Source of the DNA: Ruminococcus sp.
Lineage (GTDB): Bacteria; Bacillota; Clostridia; Oscillospirales; Ruminococcaceae
Length of the DNA stretch: 64,000 bases
Reading direction: 5' to 3'
NCBI GenBank assembly: GCA_016288815.1
Contig: JAEELF010000012.1
Location: 1 to 64,000 of the forward strand
Shown: piece by piece, positions 51,770 through 59,815 of the stretch
Numbering within the stretch: the first letter of the stretch is position 1
Layout of the letters: the number at the start of each line of letters is the position of its first letter
Notes under the pieces: generated by a model
Told to the model about the DNA's origin: nothing
Databases searched by the model: none
The model's input: the letters and a program-made list of their open reading frames with translations, nothing else
Made by a program: the position numbers and the translations under genes

Positions 51770-52290
51770 TATTACATACTAACGGCGATGATAAGTGCCT
51801 GAGAAATGTCGTAAACTACCCGATCGGTAAGGATCAGGTCTTGAAGGAAGGATTCGGTATAGATCCGAACAATTCCCACAACGCTTGCAGACAGTTTAAG
51901 GCTGTGGCTGATTTTAGCGGTAATCAAGATAAAACGCCGGTATTCCACTACATGACTTCATATACTGAAGCGACTGCTCCTACGGCTGAAATTGCAATGG
52001 AGTTGACTAAGAAAATATACGAGCCTCTTACGGAAACTCATCTCGCAGGTATCGGCATTCACGAAAAGCTTAGAGACGGCTGCAAGTATCATGGACATAC
52101 TGCCATGAGTCCGACGGATGTTAAGACAGGTGCGATGCTTTACGCCGATAACACAACAAACTATGCTTTAGCGCAGCGTATGGCTGATATTACCGGACTA
52201 CCTACTCAGCTTGTTATCAGAAAAGAAAACGGAACCGAGTGGACTTGCAAACAGAAGTTCGTTCCTCACGACGATGAAGATGAGGACTAA
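51751..52290 (+). CDS. Short relaxase-like protein
   Basis: A 179-residue protein resembling the N-terminal part of MOBP/MOBQ-type relaxases: a VVNYPIGKDQVL start, FHYMTSYTEATAPTAEIAMEL (compare the common AYHxxxSF...TPE region) and HLAGIGIHEK...KYHGHTAMSPTDVKTG in the place of the HUH metal site. The usual third histidine/asparagine context is altered and no primase or C-terminal domain follows. Nicking activity is uncertain. It follows a broken ribbon-helix-helix gene and precedes a large DNA/RNA secondary structure. Confidence 0.55.
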   Translation: METFKLILHTNGDDKCLRNVVNYPIGKDQVLKEGFGIDPNNSHNACRQFKAVADFSGNQDKTPVFHYMTSYTEATAPTAEIAMELTKKIYEPLTETHLAGIGIHEKLRDGCKYHGHTAMSPTDVKTGAMLYADNTTNYALAQRMADITGLPTQLVIRKENGTEWTCKQKFVPHDDEDED

Positions 52291-52330
52291 TAACAGCTAA
52301 CACCAACTATCAACACTAAGTACCCTTTCA

Positions 52331-52389
52331 GCAGAACAGCTACAAAGATCATCTTTGCCTCCGGCTTTACGCCGGGGGAGCTGTTCTGC
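52331..52389 (+). other. Three-way-junction inverted-repeat structure
   Basis: An outer stem, GCAGAACAGCT (52331-52341) with AGCTGTTCTGC (52379-52389), 11 of 11 bp, encloses two arms. One is CAAAGAT/ATCTTTG (52343-52357) with a 1-nt centre. The other is CCTCCGGC/GCCGGGGG around TTTAC (about 52358-52378). The tight fit suggests a functional fold: a replication or transfer origin on single strands, or a stable RNA end. Confidence 0.65.
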
Positions 52390-52397
52390 ACTATGTA

Positions 52398-52426
52398 ATA
52401 AAAAAAGGACTCTTCGTGAGAGTCCC
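52398..52426 (-). terminator. Terminator of the large ATPase gene (minus strand)
   Basis: On the minus strand, GGGACTCT, loop CACGA, AGAGTCC and then a run of T residues. The plus-strand arms are 52407-52413 and 52419-52425. Confidence 0.9.
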
Positions 52427-52440
52427 ATAAATAATAAATA

Positions 52441-55400
52441 TTAAAGAACATCACCGTAATAGCCCTCAGGACGTATCTTCAGCTTTGAGAAATCATCATC
52501 GTCATTTTTGCCGCAAAGAATAGCAGGTTTATGGCGTTTCTCAACACTGCTCCAGAAAAATCCCTTACCGATAATATCTCCCATATTTCCGGAACAAAGC
52601 TCCTCTATTGAGAATTCCTTATTCAGAGCTGAGAACACTTTATTTGCAGATACAGTAGTCGGAGGGTAGAACAGCTCCATTGCAGCGTTGCTTGTGAAGT
52701 TCCGGGTCTCGTTATACTTGCTGCGGTATTCCTGCGTCATTCCGGCAGCGATAGTATTAAACTGCCTGCCCTCAGCGAACCACTGCTGAAATGGGCTATC
52801 TGCGGTATATTTTTGCATCTCGTCAGCGTACACTACCAGACGGGTATGGCTGTTCAAAATCTGATGTTCAAACATCGACTGCAACAGCGCATAAACAGTA
52901 CAGCGCAGCGCCGTGACGTTACTCTGAACAATAGACAGAACGGTTATCTTGCTGCGGTCGTCTATAAACTCACGGCAAGAGGAATACTTGTAATTATCGC
53001 CTTTGGGAGTATAAGAACTCAGCATATTGAACAGCGGAGTGAGCTTCTTCTGAAGGGCTATTATCCGTCCATTAGGGATTTTTTCAAAGAGTTCAAGCAG
53101 GGAGAAGCTCTGCGTATCGTCGTCAACCATGCTGTTGACATAGTCGGAAAGCTCGTTGAGCTGATTATCGGTGAGACCATTAACTGCCGCACATATAATA
53201 CTCAATATGTAGCTGACTTTCGCGTTCTTGCCTTTAAAGTCCGATACGTTGAATATATCGAACGGCAAGCCTTCTGTCTTGAGATCGAACAGATCATATT
53301 TGTTAGCGGGACAACCCATATCCTCAAGAGAATCAGCGGTTATGGGTCCCTTAATATTAATAAAAATGAACTTGGAACGTAAGCGGAGGAAGCATTCACC
53401 GTTGCGGTAAGCACCTCGATTTTTGCCCATGCCCGACAACCCACAAATATTGATATGAGGATTCGGCAATCCTTTACCCTCAAGAACGATACCGGCACAG
53501 CGTCCTCTGAACCATACCAGCGGTATGAAATTTTCAGGGACTTCTTCCGGCAGCATAAAGAACTCGATATTTTCAATATACCTGATTATCGGCAGTAAAA
53601 CGTCTCCAAGCTCCGAAAGATAAACGCTGTAAAAACCGGAGCGTCCCTCTGGAATAGTTATCTGCTGGGTGCCGTTATCGGTACATTTTATAGTATTGCA
53701 AGCCTTAAGTATACTTGCTAACTCTGCTCCATCTTTAACAGTCGGGATACGTTCAGATACCTTGTCAAGAGACTTCATTGTGAAGTTGAGGAATCCCTTT
53801 TTTCGGTCAAGGATCAACGTGTGTCCTTCATTGGAATATCTCTTGTGGGCGGAAGCTATATCCATAAATGAAAAAAATCCTTCCATTATCATTTCAATTG
53901 TTACAGTAATGAACTGGTCTCTGACGGCGTAGTCGGGAGCGATGATTTCTGTCGCGGATTCTTTGAACAGGTCGGTAACACGCTTGAACTCGTCGTCCGT
54001 AAAAAGCTCAATATTGAAGCAGCCTTTCATCATACTCTGTAATGCGGTCAATGCTATGTACAGACCTTCTTTATTCTTTTTGATGCCCGGAGCAGGCTCT
54101 GCCTTGTAACGCTCTGCTGTGGAGCTTATCCAGCTCTCAACAACATCGAAATGGTTCTCGATATAGGAGATGTACGCGGCATCGAATTCCAGCACGAAAT
54201 TCCGGAGCTTGTTATCATCTGCATCGGTAGCCATTCTCTTACAGTCAATGGGAAGAACAAATTCCGGAGGCAGGTCTGCTGGAATGAAGCGACCTATCAA
54301 CGAGATAAGCGCCCTCGCAGTCTTATCTGCTCCGTTAGCGCCTATCGCTGCATCTCGGATATAATTGACCTTAGCAGCGTTATATTTTGACTCTGCCGCT
54401 GTTAGTGGACCGATTAATGTTGCAACGCCGTCGCGGGCGCCGCCTATTTCTTTATCGATTTCCGCAGTTGATGAGTATAGCGACAACGAATCAAAGTTAG
54501 CGAAATCTCCAGTTTTAAGTATTGCGGCAGAAGTTGACATCTGGTCGGTAGTATCAATGATTGCAGCTATTATAGTTCTCACTACTACGCCATGCTTCCA
54601 GAGCGGCATAAGAAGCGGACTTATCATTCTCGCAATCCATAATAGCTTCTTTTGCAAACACTGACCTATCATTGGATTCAAATTATTATATATGCCGCTG
54701 ACTGAGTTATTAGTTTTCCCCACTATTCTTTTACAAAGGAAAGGAGGCAGTTCGGTCTCGGGGAGTTCCTTGTATCTCATTCTGTCCAGGAATACAAAGC
54801 CGTATTTTTCATCAAAATGCCATCCAGGATGAGTTGGTACCATTATCTCTGTACTGCGTTTGGAAACGCGGTATATCTCGGTGCGGAAGAAGGCGCTGCA
54901 TAGTTTTTCCTGTCCAGATCTGACTATTTCCGGTTTAAATATCAGGCTGCATTGCGGACTATTCAAGTCGCCTTTTTCGATAACCTTAGTTACCATAGAA
55001 AGATCGTTAGTATTATCGTCCGACGTATAAACATAGAAATAGTGCTTGCCGGGCTTATCTTCGCGCATAAATTTTTCTCCATACTTGAAGAAAACAGCAT
55101 CGCATATTTCAATGGGCTTGTCCTTGATTTTGCTGGTGTGAGACAGTCCGCCTTTAAGGTTGTTCTGCTCTCGTTTTGTTACTGTCCGTCCTATATATTT
55201 TACGCCATTTTCACCGTAAAACAGTACAAAAGCTCCTTCTTCAGTCTCGACCTCATAGGCGAAATGGTACGAATCCATAGTATAGCCATTATTCGCCCAC
55301 ATATCCAGATATCCTATCTGCTGTCCCATTTGAGCATAAACCTGTTCAGAGGTGGCAGGCGCTGAATTAACGGCATTCTGTGGGACGCTGTTGCCTGTCA

Positions 55401-55476
55401 GCGGCTGTCGGATTGATTCTTCGGGAATTCTCGGTAGATCGCTGTAATCGCCGTTTTTACTTCTTATGAATCTCAT
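52441..55476 (-). CDS. Large HerA/VirB4-like ATPase with degenerate Walker A
   Basis: A 1011-residue protein. The C-terminal half resembles HerA/FtsK/TraD-type motor ATPases: Walker A-like ICGLSGMGKN (Gly679-Lys685) has Asn686 where Ser/Thr is expected, Walker B is LVVYADEMQKY (Asp885-Glu886), and FNTIAAGMTQEYRS is a likely sensor motif. The N-terminal half includes a WANNGYTMDSYHFAYEV...FVLFYGENG region and a DUF927-like stretch (THPGWHFDEKYGFVFLDR). No membrane helices stand out. It probably drives DNA transfer or element maintenance. Its partner gene lies just upstream. Confidence 0.7.
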   Translation of the reverse strand: MRFIRSKNGDYSDLPRIPEESIRQPLTGNSVPQNAVNSAPATSEQVYAQMGQQIGYLDMWANNGYTMDSYHFAYEVETEEGAFVLFYGENGVKYIGRTVTKREQNNLKGGLSHTSKIKDKPIEICDAVFFKYGEKFMREDKPGKHYFYVYTSDDNTNDLSMVTKVIEKGDLNSPQCSLIFKPEIVRSGQEKLCSAFFRTEIYRVSKRSTEIMVPTHPGWHFDEKYGFVFLDRMRYKELPETELPPFLCKRIVGKTNNSVSGIYNNLNPMIGQCLQKKLLWIARMISPLLMPLWKHGVVVRTIIAAIIDTTDQMSTSAAILKTGDFANFDSLSLYSSTAEIDKEIGGARDGVATLIGPLTAAESKYNAAKVNYIRDAAIGANGADKTARALISLIGRFIPADLPPEFVLPIDCKRMATDADDNKLRNFVLEFDAAYISYIENHFDVVESWISSTAERYKAEPAPGIKKNKEGLYIALTALQSMMKGCFNIELFTDDEFKRVTDLFKESATEIIAPDYAVRDQFITVTIEMIMEGFFSFMDIASAHKRYSNEGHTLILDRKKGFLNFTMKSLDKVSERIPTVKDGAELASILKACNTIKCTDNGTQQITIPEGRSGFYSVYLSELGDVLLPIIRYIENIEFFMLPEEVPENFIPLVWFRGRCAGIVLEGKGLPNPHINICGLSGMGKNRGAYRNGECFLRLRSKFIFINIKGPITADSLEDMGCPANKYDLFDLKTEGLPFDIFNVSDFKGKNAKVSYILSIICAAVNGLTDNQLNELSDYVNSMVDDDTQSFSLLELFEKIPNGRIIALQKKLTPLFNMLSSYTPKGDNYKYSSCREFIDDRSKITVLSIVQSNVTALRCTVYALLQSMFEHQILNSHTRLVVYADEMQKYTADSPFQQWFAEGRQFNTIAAGMTQEYRSKYNETRNFTSNAAMELFYPPTTVSANKVFSALNKEFSIEELCSGNMGDIIGKGFFWSSVEKRHKPAILCGKNDDDDFSKLKIRPEGYYGDVL

Positions 55477-55506
55477 ATATATCGCTCCTTCATATAACTT
55501 AATATA

Positions 55507-55526
55507 GCGGAGGCAAAAGCCTCCGC
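55507..55526 (-). terminator. Hairpin between the two ATPase-like genes
   Basis: GCGGAGGC and GCCTCCGC form a perfect 8-bp stem with a 4-nt loop, followed on the minus strand by TATATTAAGTT. It may reduce but not stop transcription into the larger gene. Confidence 0.6.
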
Positions 55527-55554
55527 CAATTCATATTCTTTATTGTTTTAAAAA

Positions 55555-56703
55555 TTAATCATTAAAGCCGAAGTAGTTTCTGAGGCTAAAATAATTTTTG
55601 AGACTACCCTTTGATACACTAGCTATATTTTTACCAGTATGCGGATCAGTGGATATTTCCTTCAGGATAGCATCGCCGTACAGAATATCTATGAACGGCC
55701 ATTCGTCGCCGCTGCTAATCTGAAGAGCTGAATCAACATATTCCTTTGACTTAATTGTCGGGAACAGGAAGCACTGCTTTTCTGCCGATGCCATAATCTG
55801 ACCTACCGGCGTAGCAGGCGAATAATAATCGCGAGCGATGCCGATAACGTTTATGTTCAAGCGTTCACTTTCGTTAATTATTTTTCTGATTGAGCCGGTG
55901 CTTGAGAAGTTAAGGTCACCGATATCGTTGATGTAGAGATCAATTGGGATGCCATGATTGCGCTTGCGGTAGTTCCTGAGCGAAGCAAGAATCATGTCCG
56001 CAATCGGAAGCGCACTATCTCTCCAACCTGAATTCAGGTATATATAAGTCGCTGGACCCGGATACTGGATGATATTTTCCCACGAATCTAACATCACAGT
56101 ACAATCGTCAAGGTCATATTCGACCAAATAATGAACTTCGTGAAGGAAAGGATTATTGGTCGTATATGCTAAAGCCTGACTAAGAAAATCAAATATCTGC
56201 ATTCCTTCGATTTGTGCTTTTTCATATACGGAACAGTCTGTGAAATCTTCCAGGTTTTCTATGTAAACAGATATACCTTCGTGAAGCATTTCCATGTGGT
56301 CAGGAGCCGGATTTCTGTAGATCGAAGAGCAGACATCGAATAAATCGACAGCCTTCTCTTCATTGGTTTTCTCCAAATCTGCGGAGAATAAATTTACAGG
56401 AAGTCCGTCCTTGTAAACGTCTATCATTTTCATCTTTCCGTGAACAAGCGGGTGAGAAGATATAAGGTCTATCGTGTTGGAGTCAAGCATTCCTCTTGTG
56501 TCGATGAAAATAGTAGATTTTTTACTGCAGCTGTCCACAAGCATGTTTTTAACGAAATCAAGCTTGATGTCGTTGTTTGTGCCTGTCACAAGAGTGAATC
56601 CCTTGTGAACAGTATCACGAGGTTCGGAGAATTTGTTAATGTTTTCACTCTTAGCAAACAAAATATTTTCCTTGGCTGCTTTTTTTACTGATAAAATTTT
56701 CAT
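55555..56703 (-). CDS. ATPase-fold protein lacking a Walker A lysine
   Basis: A 382-residue protein that looks like a shorter relative of the same motor superfamily. GFTLVTGTNNDIKLDFVKNM stands where a P-loop would be but lacks the GK[ST] core, and PIDLYINDIGDLNFSS stands where Walker B would be, with Asn-Asp for Asp-Glu. A strand KKSTIFIDTRG and the segment NVIGIARDYYSPATPVGQIM also fit. It is probably a non-catalytic partner of the downstream ATPase. GGAGG precedes the ATG. This is pattern-based inference. Confidence 0.6.
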   Translation of the reverse strand: MKILSVKKAAKENILFAKSENINKFSEPRDTVHKGFTLVTGTNNDIKLDFVKNMLVDSCSKKSTIFIDTRGMLDSNTIDLISSHPLVHGKMKMIDVYKDGLPVNLFSADLEKTNEEKAVDLFDVCSSIYRNPAPDHMEMLHEGISVYIENLEDFTDCSVYEKAQIEGMQIFDFLSQALAYTTNNPFLHEVHYLVEYDLDDCTVMLDSWENIIQYPGPATYIYLNSGWRDSALPIADMILASLRNYRKRNHGIPIDLYINDIGDLNFSSTGSIRKIINESERLNINVIGIARDYYSPATPVGQIMASAEKQCFLFPTIKSKEYVDSALQISSGDEWPFIDILYGDAILKEISTDPHTGKNIASVSKGSLKNYFSLRNYFGFND

Positions 56704-56777
56704 GAAATTACCTCCAGATTCTGATTTAATATGCAGAGAGTTTCTCTCCGCGATATGTGTTGGTATTCTAATAGTAT

Positions 56778-56828
56778 GACGTACCCGGGTGACGTCGTTG
56801 GTGGATAGCAGTCTTGATCAGAGACTGC
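56778..56828. other. Near-palindrome and hairpin upstream of the ATPase operon
   Basis: GACGTACCCGGGTGACGTC (56778-56796) is nearly self-complementary around CCCGGG. It is followed by GCAGTCT (56808-56814) and AGACTGC (56822-56828), 7 bp with a 7-nt loop. They sit upstream of the minus-strand ATPase genes and could be an operator or a recombination site. Function is unknown. Confidence 0.4.
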
Positions 56829-56850
56829 ATACGAGTAATAAGGAAAAAAT

Positions 56851-56886
56851 AATAGCCTTGAGGCTTTTATTCACCTCAAGGCTATT
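56851..56886. terminator. Bidirectional terminator at the right end of the element
   Basis: AATAGCCTTGAGG (56851-56863) and CCTCAAGGCTATT (56874-56886) form a perfect 13-bp stem. TTTATC follows on + and an A-rich run precedes (T-rich on -). It separates the ATPase operon from the crcB-yaiI-hydrolase genes. The rest of 56887-57049 is AT-rich with nothing else visible. Confidence 0.85.
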
Positions 56887-57049
56887 TTATCACATAATAC
56901 CATTTTTTACCTGGAATAAAAATCGGGAAATTTTGATTTTTACAATTAAATATTATAATTATCTGCTATATGACACTTCCAATTTTTCTACGTTAATTAT
57001 AACAATATATTCCAAAAATGTCAATCACCTTTTTTGTTTTTTGAAAAAT

Positions 57050-57592
57050 TCACGTCTGCTGGTTTATTCCCCACTTATCAAAGACTTTACGCGCTTCTTT
57101 TATTTTTTTAGGCGTCCATTCCTTCTTTCGGTTAAACGCACCGAGCAAGTTGTAATTGCTTTTAATAAAAGCGACCCATTCCGACCGGGATATCCTCTCT
57201 AACGCTTTACTGCTAATATACGCATTTTTTAAACCATATACAAGTTCAACGTATAGAGTATACTCATAAAGCGCCTTCCCAAATCCTGATACATCGTACT
57301 CGCATTCCAACAGCAGCGGAAGGAACTCATCTCTAAGGAAAAAAGACCTATTCATGCAATATAAGCCATTTGGAGTCTCAATAGGCGAAGCATATAGGTA
57401 TTTGCCTCTGTCAAATGTTTCTTCGTCAATTTTATGCTCAACTGCATAATCAGCAAAGCTATATATCCACTCCAGCGAGAACTTGTCCTCAAAATTAAAT
57501 AAGTCGAAAAAAGCAGAAAGATAGTTATTAGCAGAAGCATATTTTTTATTAGCGTTATCGATCAGCTCGGAATAATGCTTGTCATACTCCAT
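57050..57592 (-). CDS. Hypothetical protein downstream of the YqiA-like gene
   Basis: Unknown, rich in Tyr, Lys and Glu. It is predicted alpha-helical (SEWVAFIKSNYNLLGAFNRK) with no recognised domain. ATG 57592 (weak GAAG upstream) gives 180 residues and avoids overlapping the upstream gene. A TTG at 57697 would add 35 Lys-rich residues and overlap it by 95 nt. A frameshift that would fuse the two products is possible. AT-rich. Confidence 0.55.
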   Translation of the reverse strand: MEYDKHYSELIDNANKKYASANNYLSAFFDLFNFEDKFSLEWIYSFADYAVEHKIDEETFDRGKYLYASPIETPNGLYCMNRSFFLRDEFLPLLLECEYDVSGFGKALYEYTLYVELVYGLKNAYISSKALERISRSEWVAFIKSNYNLLGAFNRKKEWTPKKIKEARKVFDKWGINQQT

Positions 57593-57602
57593 ATACAAAT
57601 CT

Positions 57603-58616
57603 TCAAATTTTGTATTTGAAACTTTTTTCACACTTGATATCTGTTTTTTTAAGTATTTTCTCGCATATTTCAAGCTTAGCAAGCGTTTTGATTTCAAGTA
57701 CGTTCTGACGCGATATATTATAATGATTACTTTTAAAATTACTCTTAGTTTTATCTACCTCTTTTTTCAGTCTCATAAATTTTTCAGGAAACTCACCGCT
57801 AAGCTTTTCAAGTTTTTCCCCTTCCGAATACCTGTACTGCTCAATTTTTTTAAGTGTTCGCTTAATTTTTTCTTTTTCATTGTCATATGTAGAATCCTTG
57901 TTACTGTCTGTCACGCTGGGAAAAAACGCTTTTTCCAACGACCTTTCGGTTTGTTCCATTTCCTTATCAAAAATAGCTTTCGTTGCCTCTATGATTGCCT
58001 GATTAAATATGATATCAAGGAAACGGTTATCAGACCATTCAGGATTTTCCTGTAAAAAAGCTGCTTTCCGTTTTTCTTTTAATTCAGCTACCTCGTTCGT
58101 AGTGTAATTAAACGCCAATAACTTAGAAAAATGGTCGACAATGTTTTCAATTGTGCTATGACTTCCGTGCACCATAATAGCCTCATAAGAGAGCTTTTTA
58201 CAGTTGTCAAAATTATTGGGAATTAATGTATCTCCATCGCTGCAAAATGAATAAGCAAGTTCGTTTTTATCATTAACTGACATCTCATAATATTGTACAA
58301 CAAACTCATCAGGCATATCTGATTCTGTTATTAACTTCAATTCATGTGGATAATAACAGGGATTTGTGAGAATACAAGGATAGGTAAATTTGCGGCTTAA
58401 TTTGTCAGCATACCAGCCTCCAAGGCTTTGTCCCACAAATATAAAGTCATCGGAATCGACCATATCCGAAAGCTGATCAAGAATCTTATCCGGCGCAGTA
58501 TCAATATAATTCAGCTTTGGTGAAACTATATCCTCCGTAGGAAAAAGGATACAAAGCGCTTTGTAATTCTTGTTATCAGCGTCACCCATGAAGCCATGTA
58601 AATTCAGTATTTTCAT
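57603..58616 (-). CDS. YqiA-like alpha/beta hydrolase with long coiled-coil extension
   Basis: Residues 1-175 match the YqiA/UPF0227 esterase fold: MKILNLHGFMGDADNKNYKA, nucleophile elbow VGQSLGGWYADKL and a catalytic-histidine region MVHGSHSTIENI. The remaining 160 residues are charged helix, with coiled-coil-like stretches (EKEKIKRTLKKIEQYRYSEG), an addition not normal for this family. The substrate is unknown. The start overlaps the yaiI stop (ATGA), so the genes are coupled. Nearest relatives may be phage- or island-encoded. Confidence 0.75.
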   Translation of the reverse strand: MKILNLHGFMGDADNKNYKALCILFPTEDIVSPKLNYIDTAPDKILDQLSDMVDSDDFIFVGQSLGGWYADKLSRKFTYPCILTNPCYYPHELKLITESDMPDEFVVQYYEMSVNDKNELAYSFCSDGDTLIPNNFDNCKKLSYEAIMVHGSHSTIENIVDHFSKLLAFNYTTNEVAELKEKRKAAFLQENPEWSDNRFLDIIFNQAIIEATKAIFDKEMEQTERSLEKAFFPSVTDSNKDSTYDNEKEKIKRTLKKIEQYRYSEGEKLEKLSGEFPEKFMRLKKEVDKTKSNFKSNHYNISRQNVLEIKTLAKLEICEKILKKTDIKCEKSFKYKI

Positions 58617-59050
58617 ATTCCTGCTCCTATCAGCTCTGTCAGAGCTTTTTCAAAGTCCTTGTTCTGTTGAGCGGTGCGTTTGGATATACCCTTTGTACGT
58701 CCGCCGCTTCTGCGAGTTTTCGCGGAAACTGCACGGAATTCGAGCAGCCCCGAGATGTTTTCCTCTGTATAGCGTTTGCCGTCCTGATTGAGAACTACCG
58801 CCTTCTTGCTCAGACACATCGCAGCAAGTCCGTAGTCCTGAGTAATGTCAATATCTCCGGCACTTACAAGGTTGACGAGCCGGAAATCTGCGCTGTCCGC
58901 GCCTTTATCAACGATTATTGTTTCAGCACCGTCGCGCTGTATAGAGTGCGCTGTATCGCATATTATCGTACATTCAAGTCCGTATCGCTTTGCTGTCCTG
59001 ACGGCAATATCAACTACAGGACAGCCGTCTGCATCTATAAAAATCTTCAT
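58613..59050 (-). CDS. YaiI/YqxD family (UPF0178) protein
   Basis: A 145-residue protein of the UPF0178/DUF188 family, with a PIN-like or NYN-like fold. It starts MKIFIDADGCPVVDIAV and has DKGADSADFRLVNLV, DIDITQDYGLAAMCL and SGGRTKGISKRTAQQ. The conserved acidic residues suggest a nuclease-like metal site; activity is not established. AGGTGATAA precedes the ATG at 59050. It lies 15 nt after crcB. Confidence 0.88.
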   Translation of the reverse strand: MKIFIDADGCPVVDIAVRTAKRYGLECTIICDTAHSIQRDGAETIIVDKGADSADFRLVNLVSAGDIDITQDYGLAAMCLSKKAVVLNQDGKRYTEENISGLLEFRAVSAKTRRSGGRTKGISKRTAQQNKDFEKALTELIGAGI

Positions 59051-59065
59051 AATTATCACCTGTAC

Positions 59066-59440
59066 TCAGAACGCTTTTTCAACGAGGTACTGCGCAGCGA
59101 ACAAGGCTGCTATACCGACTGCAACACTCAGTATGATATACGAAGCAGCTGTGATATACGAGCCTTTTTCTATAAGATTGCCTGTTTCAAGAGCGAAGGA
59201 CGAGAAGGTTGTAAAGCCTCCGCAGACCCCTACTTTAAGGAAAAGAACGAGTCTTGGAGAATCCGAAAACTGTTTCAATGCAAGTGCCGCTACAAGACCA
59301 ATCAGGAAGCAGCCAAATATATTGACAATAAACGTTTTTATCGGAAATCCGTCGCTGCTGCCTATCGGGAGCTTTCCTATCAGGAATCTGCAAACAGCTC
59401 CTATCGCACCTCCTGCAGCAACTATCAGACAATCTGTCAT
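59066..59440 (-). CDS. crcB: Fluoride channel CrcB/FluC
   Basis: A 124-residue membrane protein with four helices, the FluC dual-topology fluoride exporter. The conserved GGAIGAVCRFLIG opening, VNIFGCFLIGL and CGGFTTFSSFALET (the fluoride-pathway Phe/Ser/Thr region) are present. GAGGTGAAG precedes the ATG. I see no fluoride riboswitch in the short leader, which is unusual but not unknown. Confidence 0.93.
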   Translation of the reverse strand: MTDCLIVAAGGAIGAVCRFLIGKLPIGSSDGFPIKTFIVNIFGCFLIGLVAALALKQFSDSPRLVLFLKVGVCGGFTTFSSFALETGNLIEKGSYITAASYIILSVAVGIAALFAAQYLVEKAF

Positions 59441-59468
59441 ATCTTCACCTCATCAGATTTGTTGTTCT

Positions 59469-59497
59469 AATTATAGCACAAATCAAAGGCGTTTACA
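59469..59497 (-). promoter_or_regulatory. Promoter for the crcB operon
   Basis: On the minus strand TTGTAA (plus 59492-59497), a 17-nt spacer and TATAAT (plus 59469-59474) with an extended -10 TGC. A GGCAGCC/GGCTGCC hairpin lies further upstream at 59525-59541. The rest of 59498-59680 is AT-rich without other recognisable features. Confidence 0.8.
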
Positions 59498-59681
59498 ACA
59501 TTTCTGAAAAATGATAGATGATATGGCAGCCACTGGCTGCCAGCAATATACTAATATTAATATCAAATGCAAATATAACTTTAAGTAGAATTGTTCGTGC
59601 AATTTTGACAGTAAACAATGTGAGGATTTTGTGAAAAGCGACAAAAAAATCTTGACATCTTGTATTCCCCTATTTTTCCGC

Positions 59682-59710
59682 TTGCTTTTTTTGTCTCTAA
59701 CAGTTATAAT
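59682..59710 (+). promoter_or_regulatory. Promoter for the glycan operon
   Basis: TTGCTT (59682-59687), a 17-nt T-rich spacer and TATAAT (59705-59710). The leader to the aminotransferase start is about 100 nt and I see no riboswitch in it. Confidence 0.7.
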
Positions 59711-59815
59711 TAATAATGTGCAAGTCTGAGAACTTGTAAGGAATTATCCTTTGGGTAGATATACGTTGGCTTTTCAACTTCAACAAAGCCAAATGGATAG
59801 GAGAAGAAGCAGTAA

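Noticed and set aside
59441..59560. Fluoride riboswitch upstream of crcB
   Set aside because: The leader between promoter and start is too short and lacks the conserved core of the crcB motif. Only a promoter and a separate GGCAGCC hairpin are visible.
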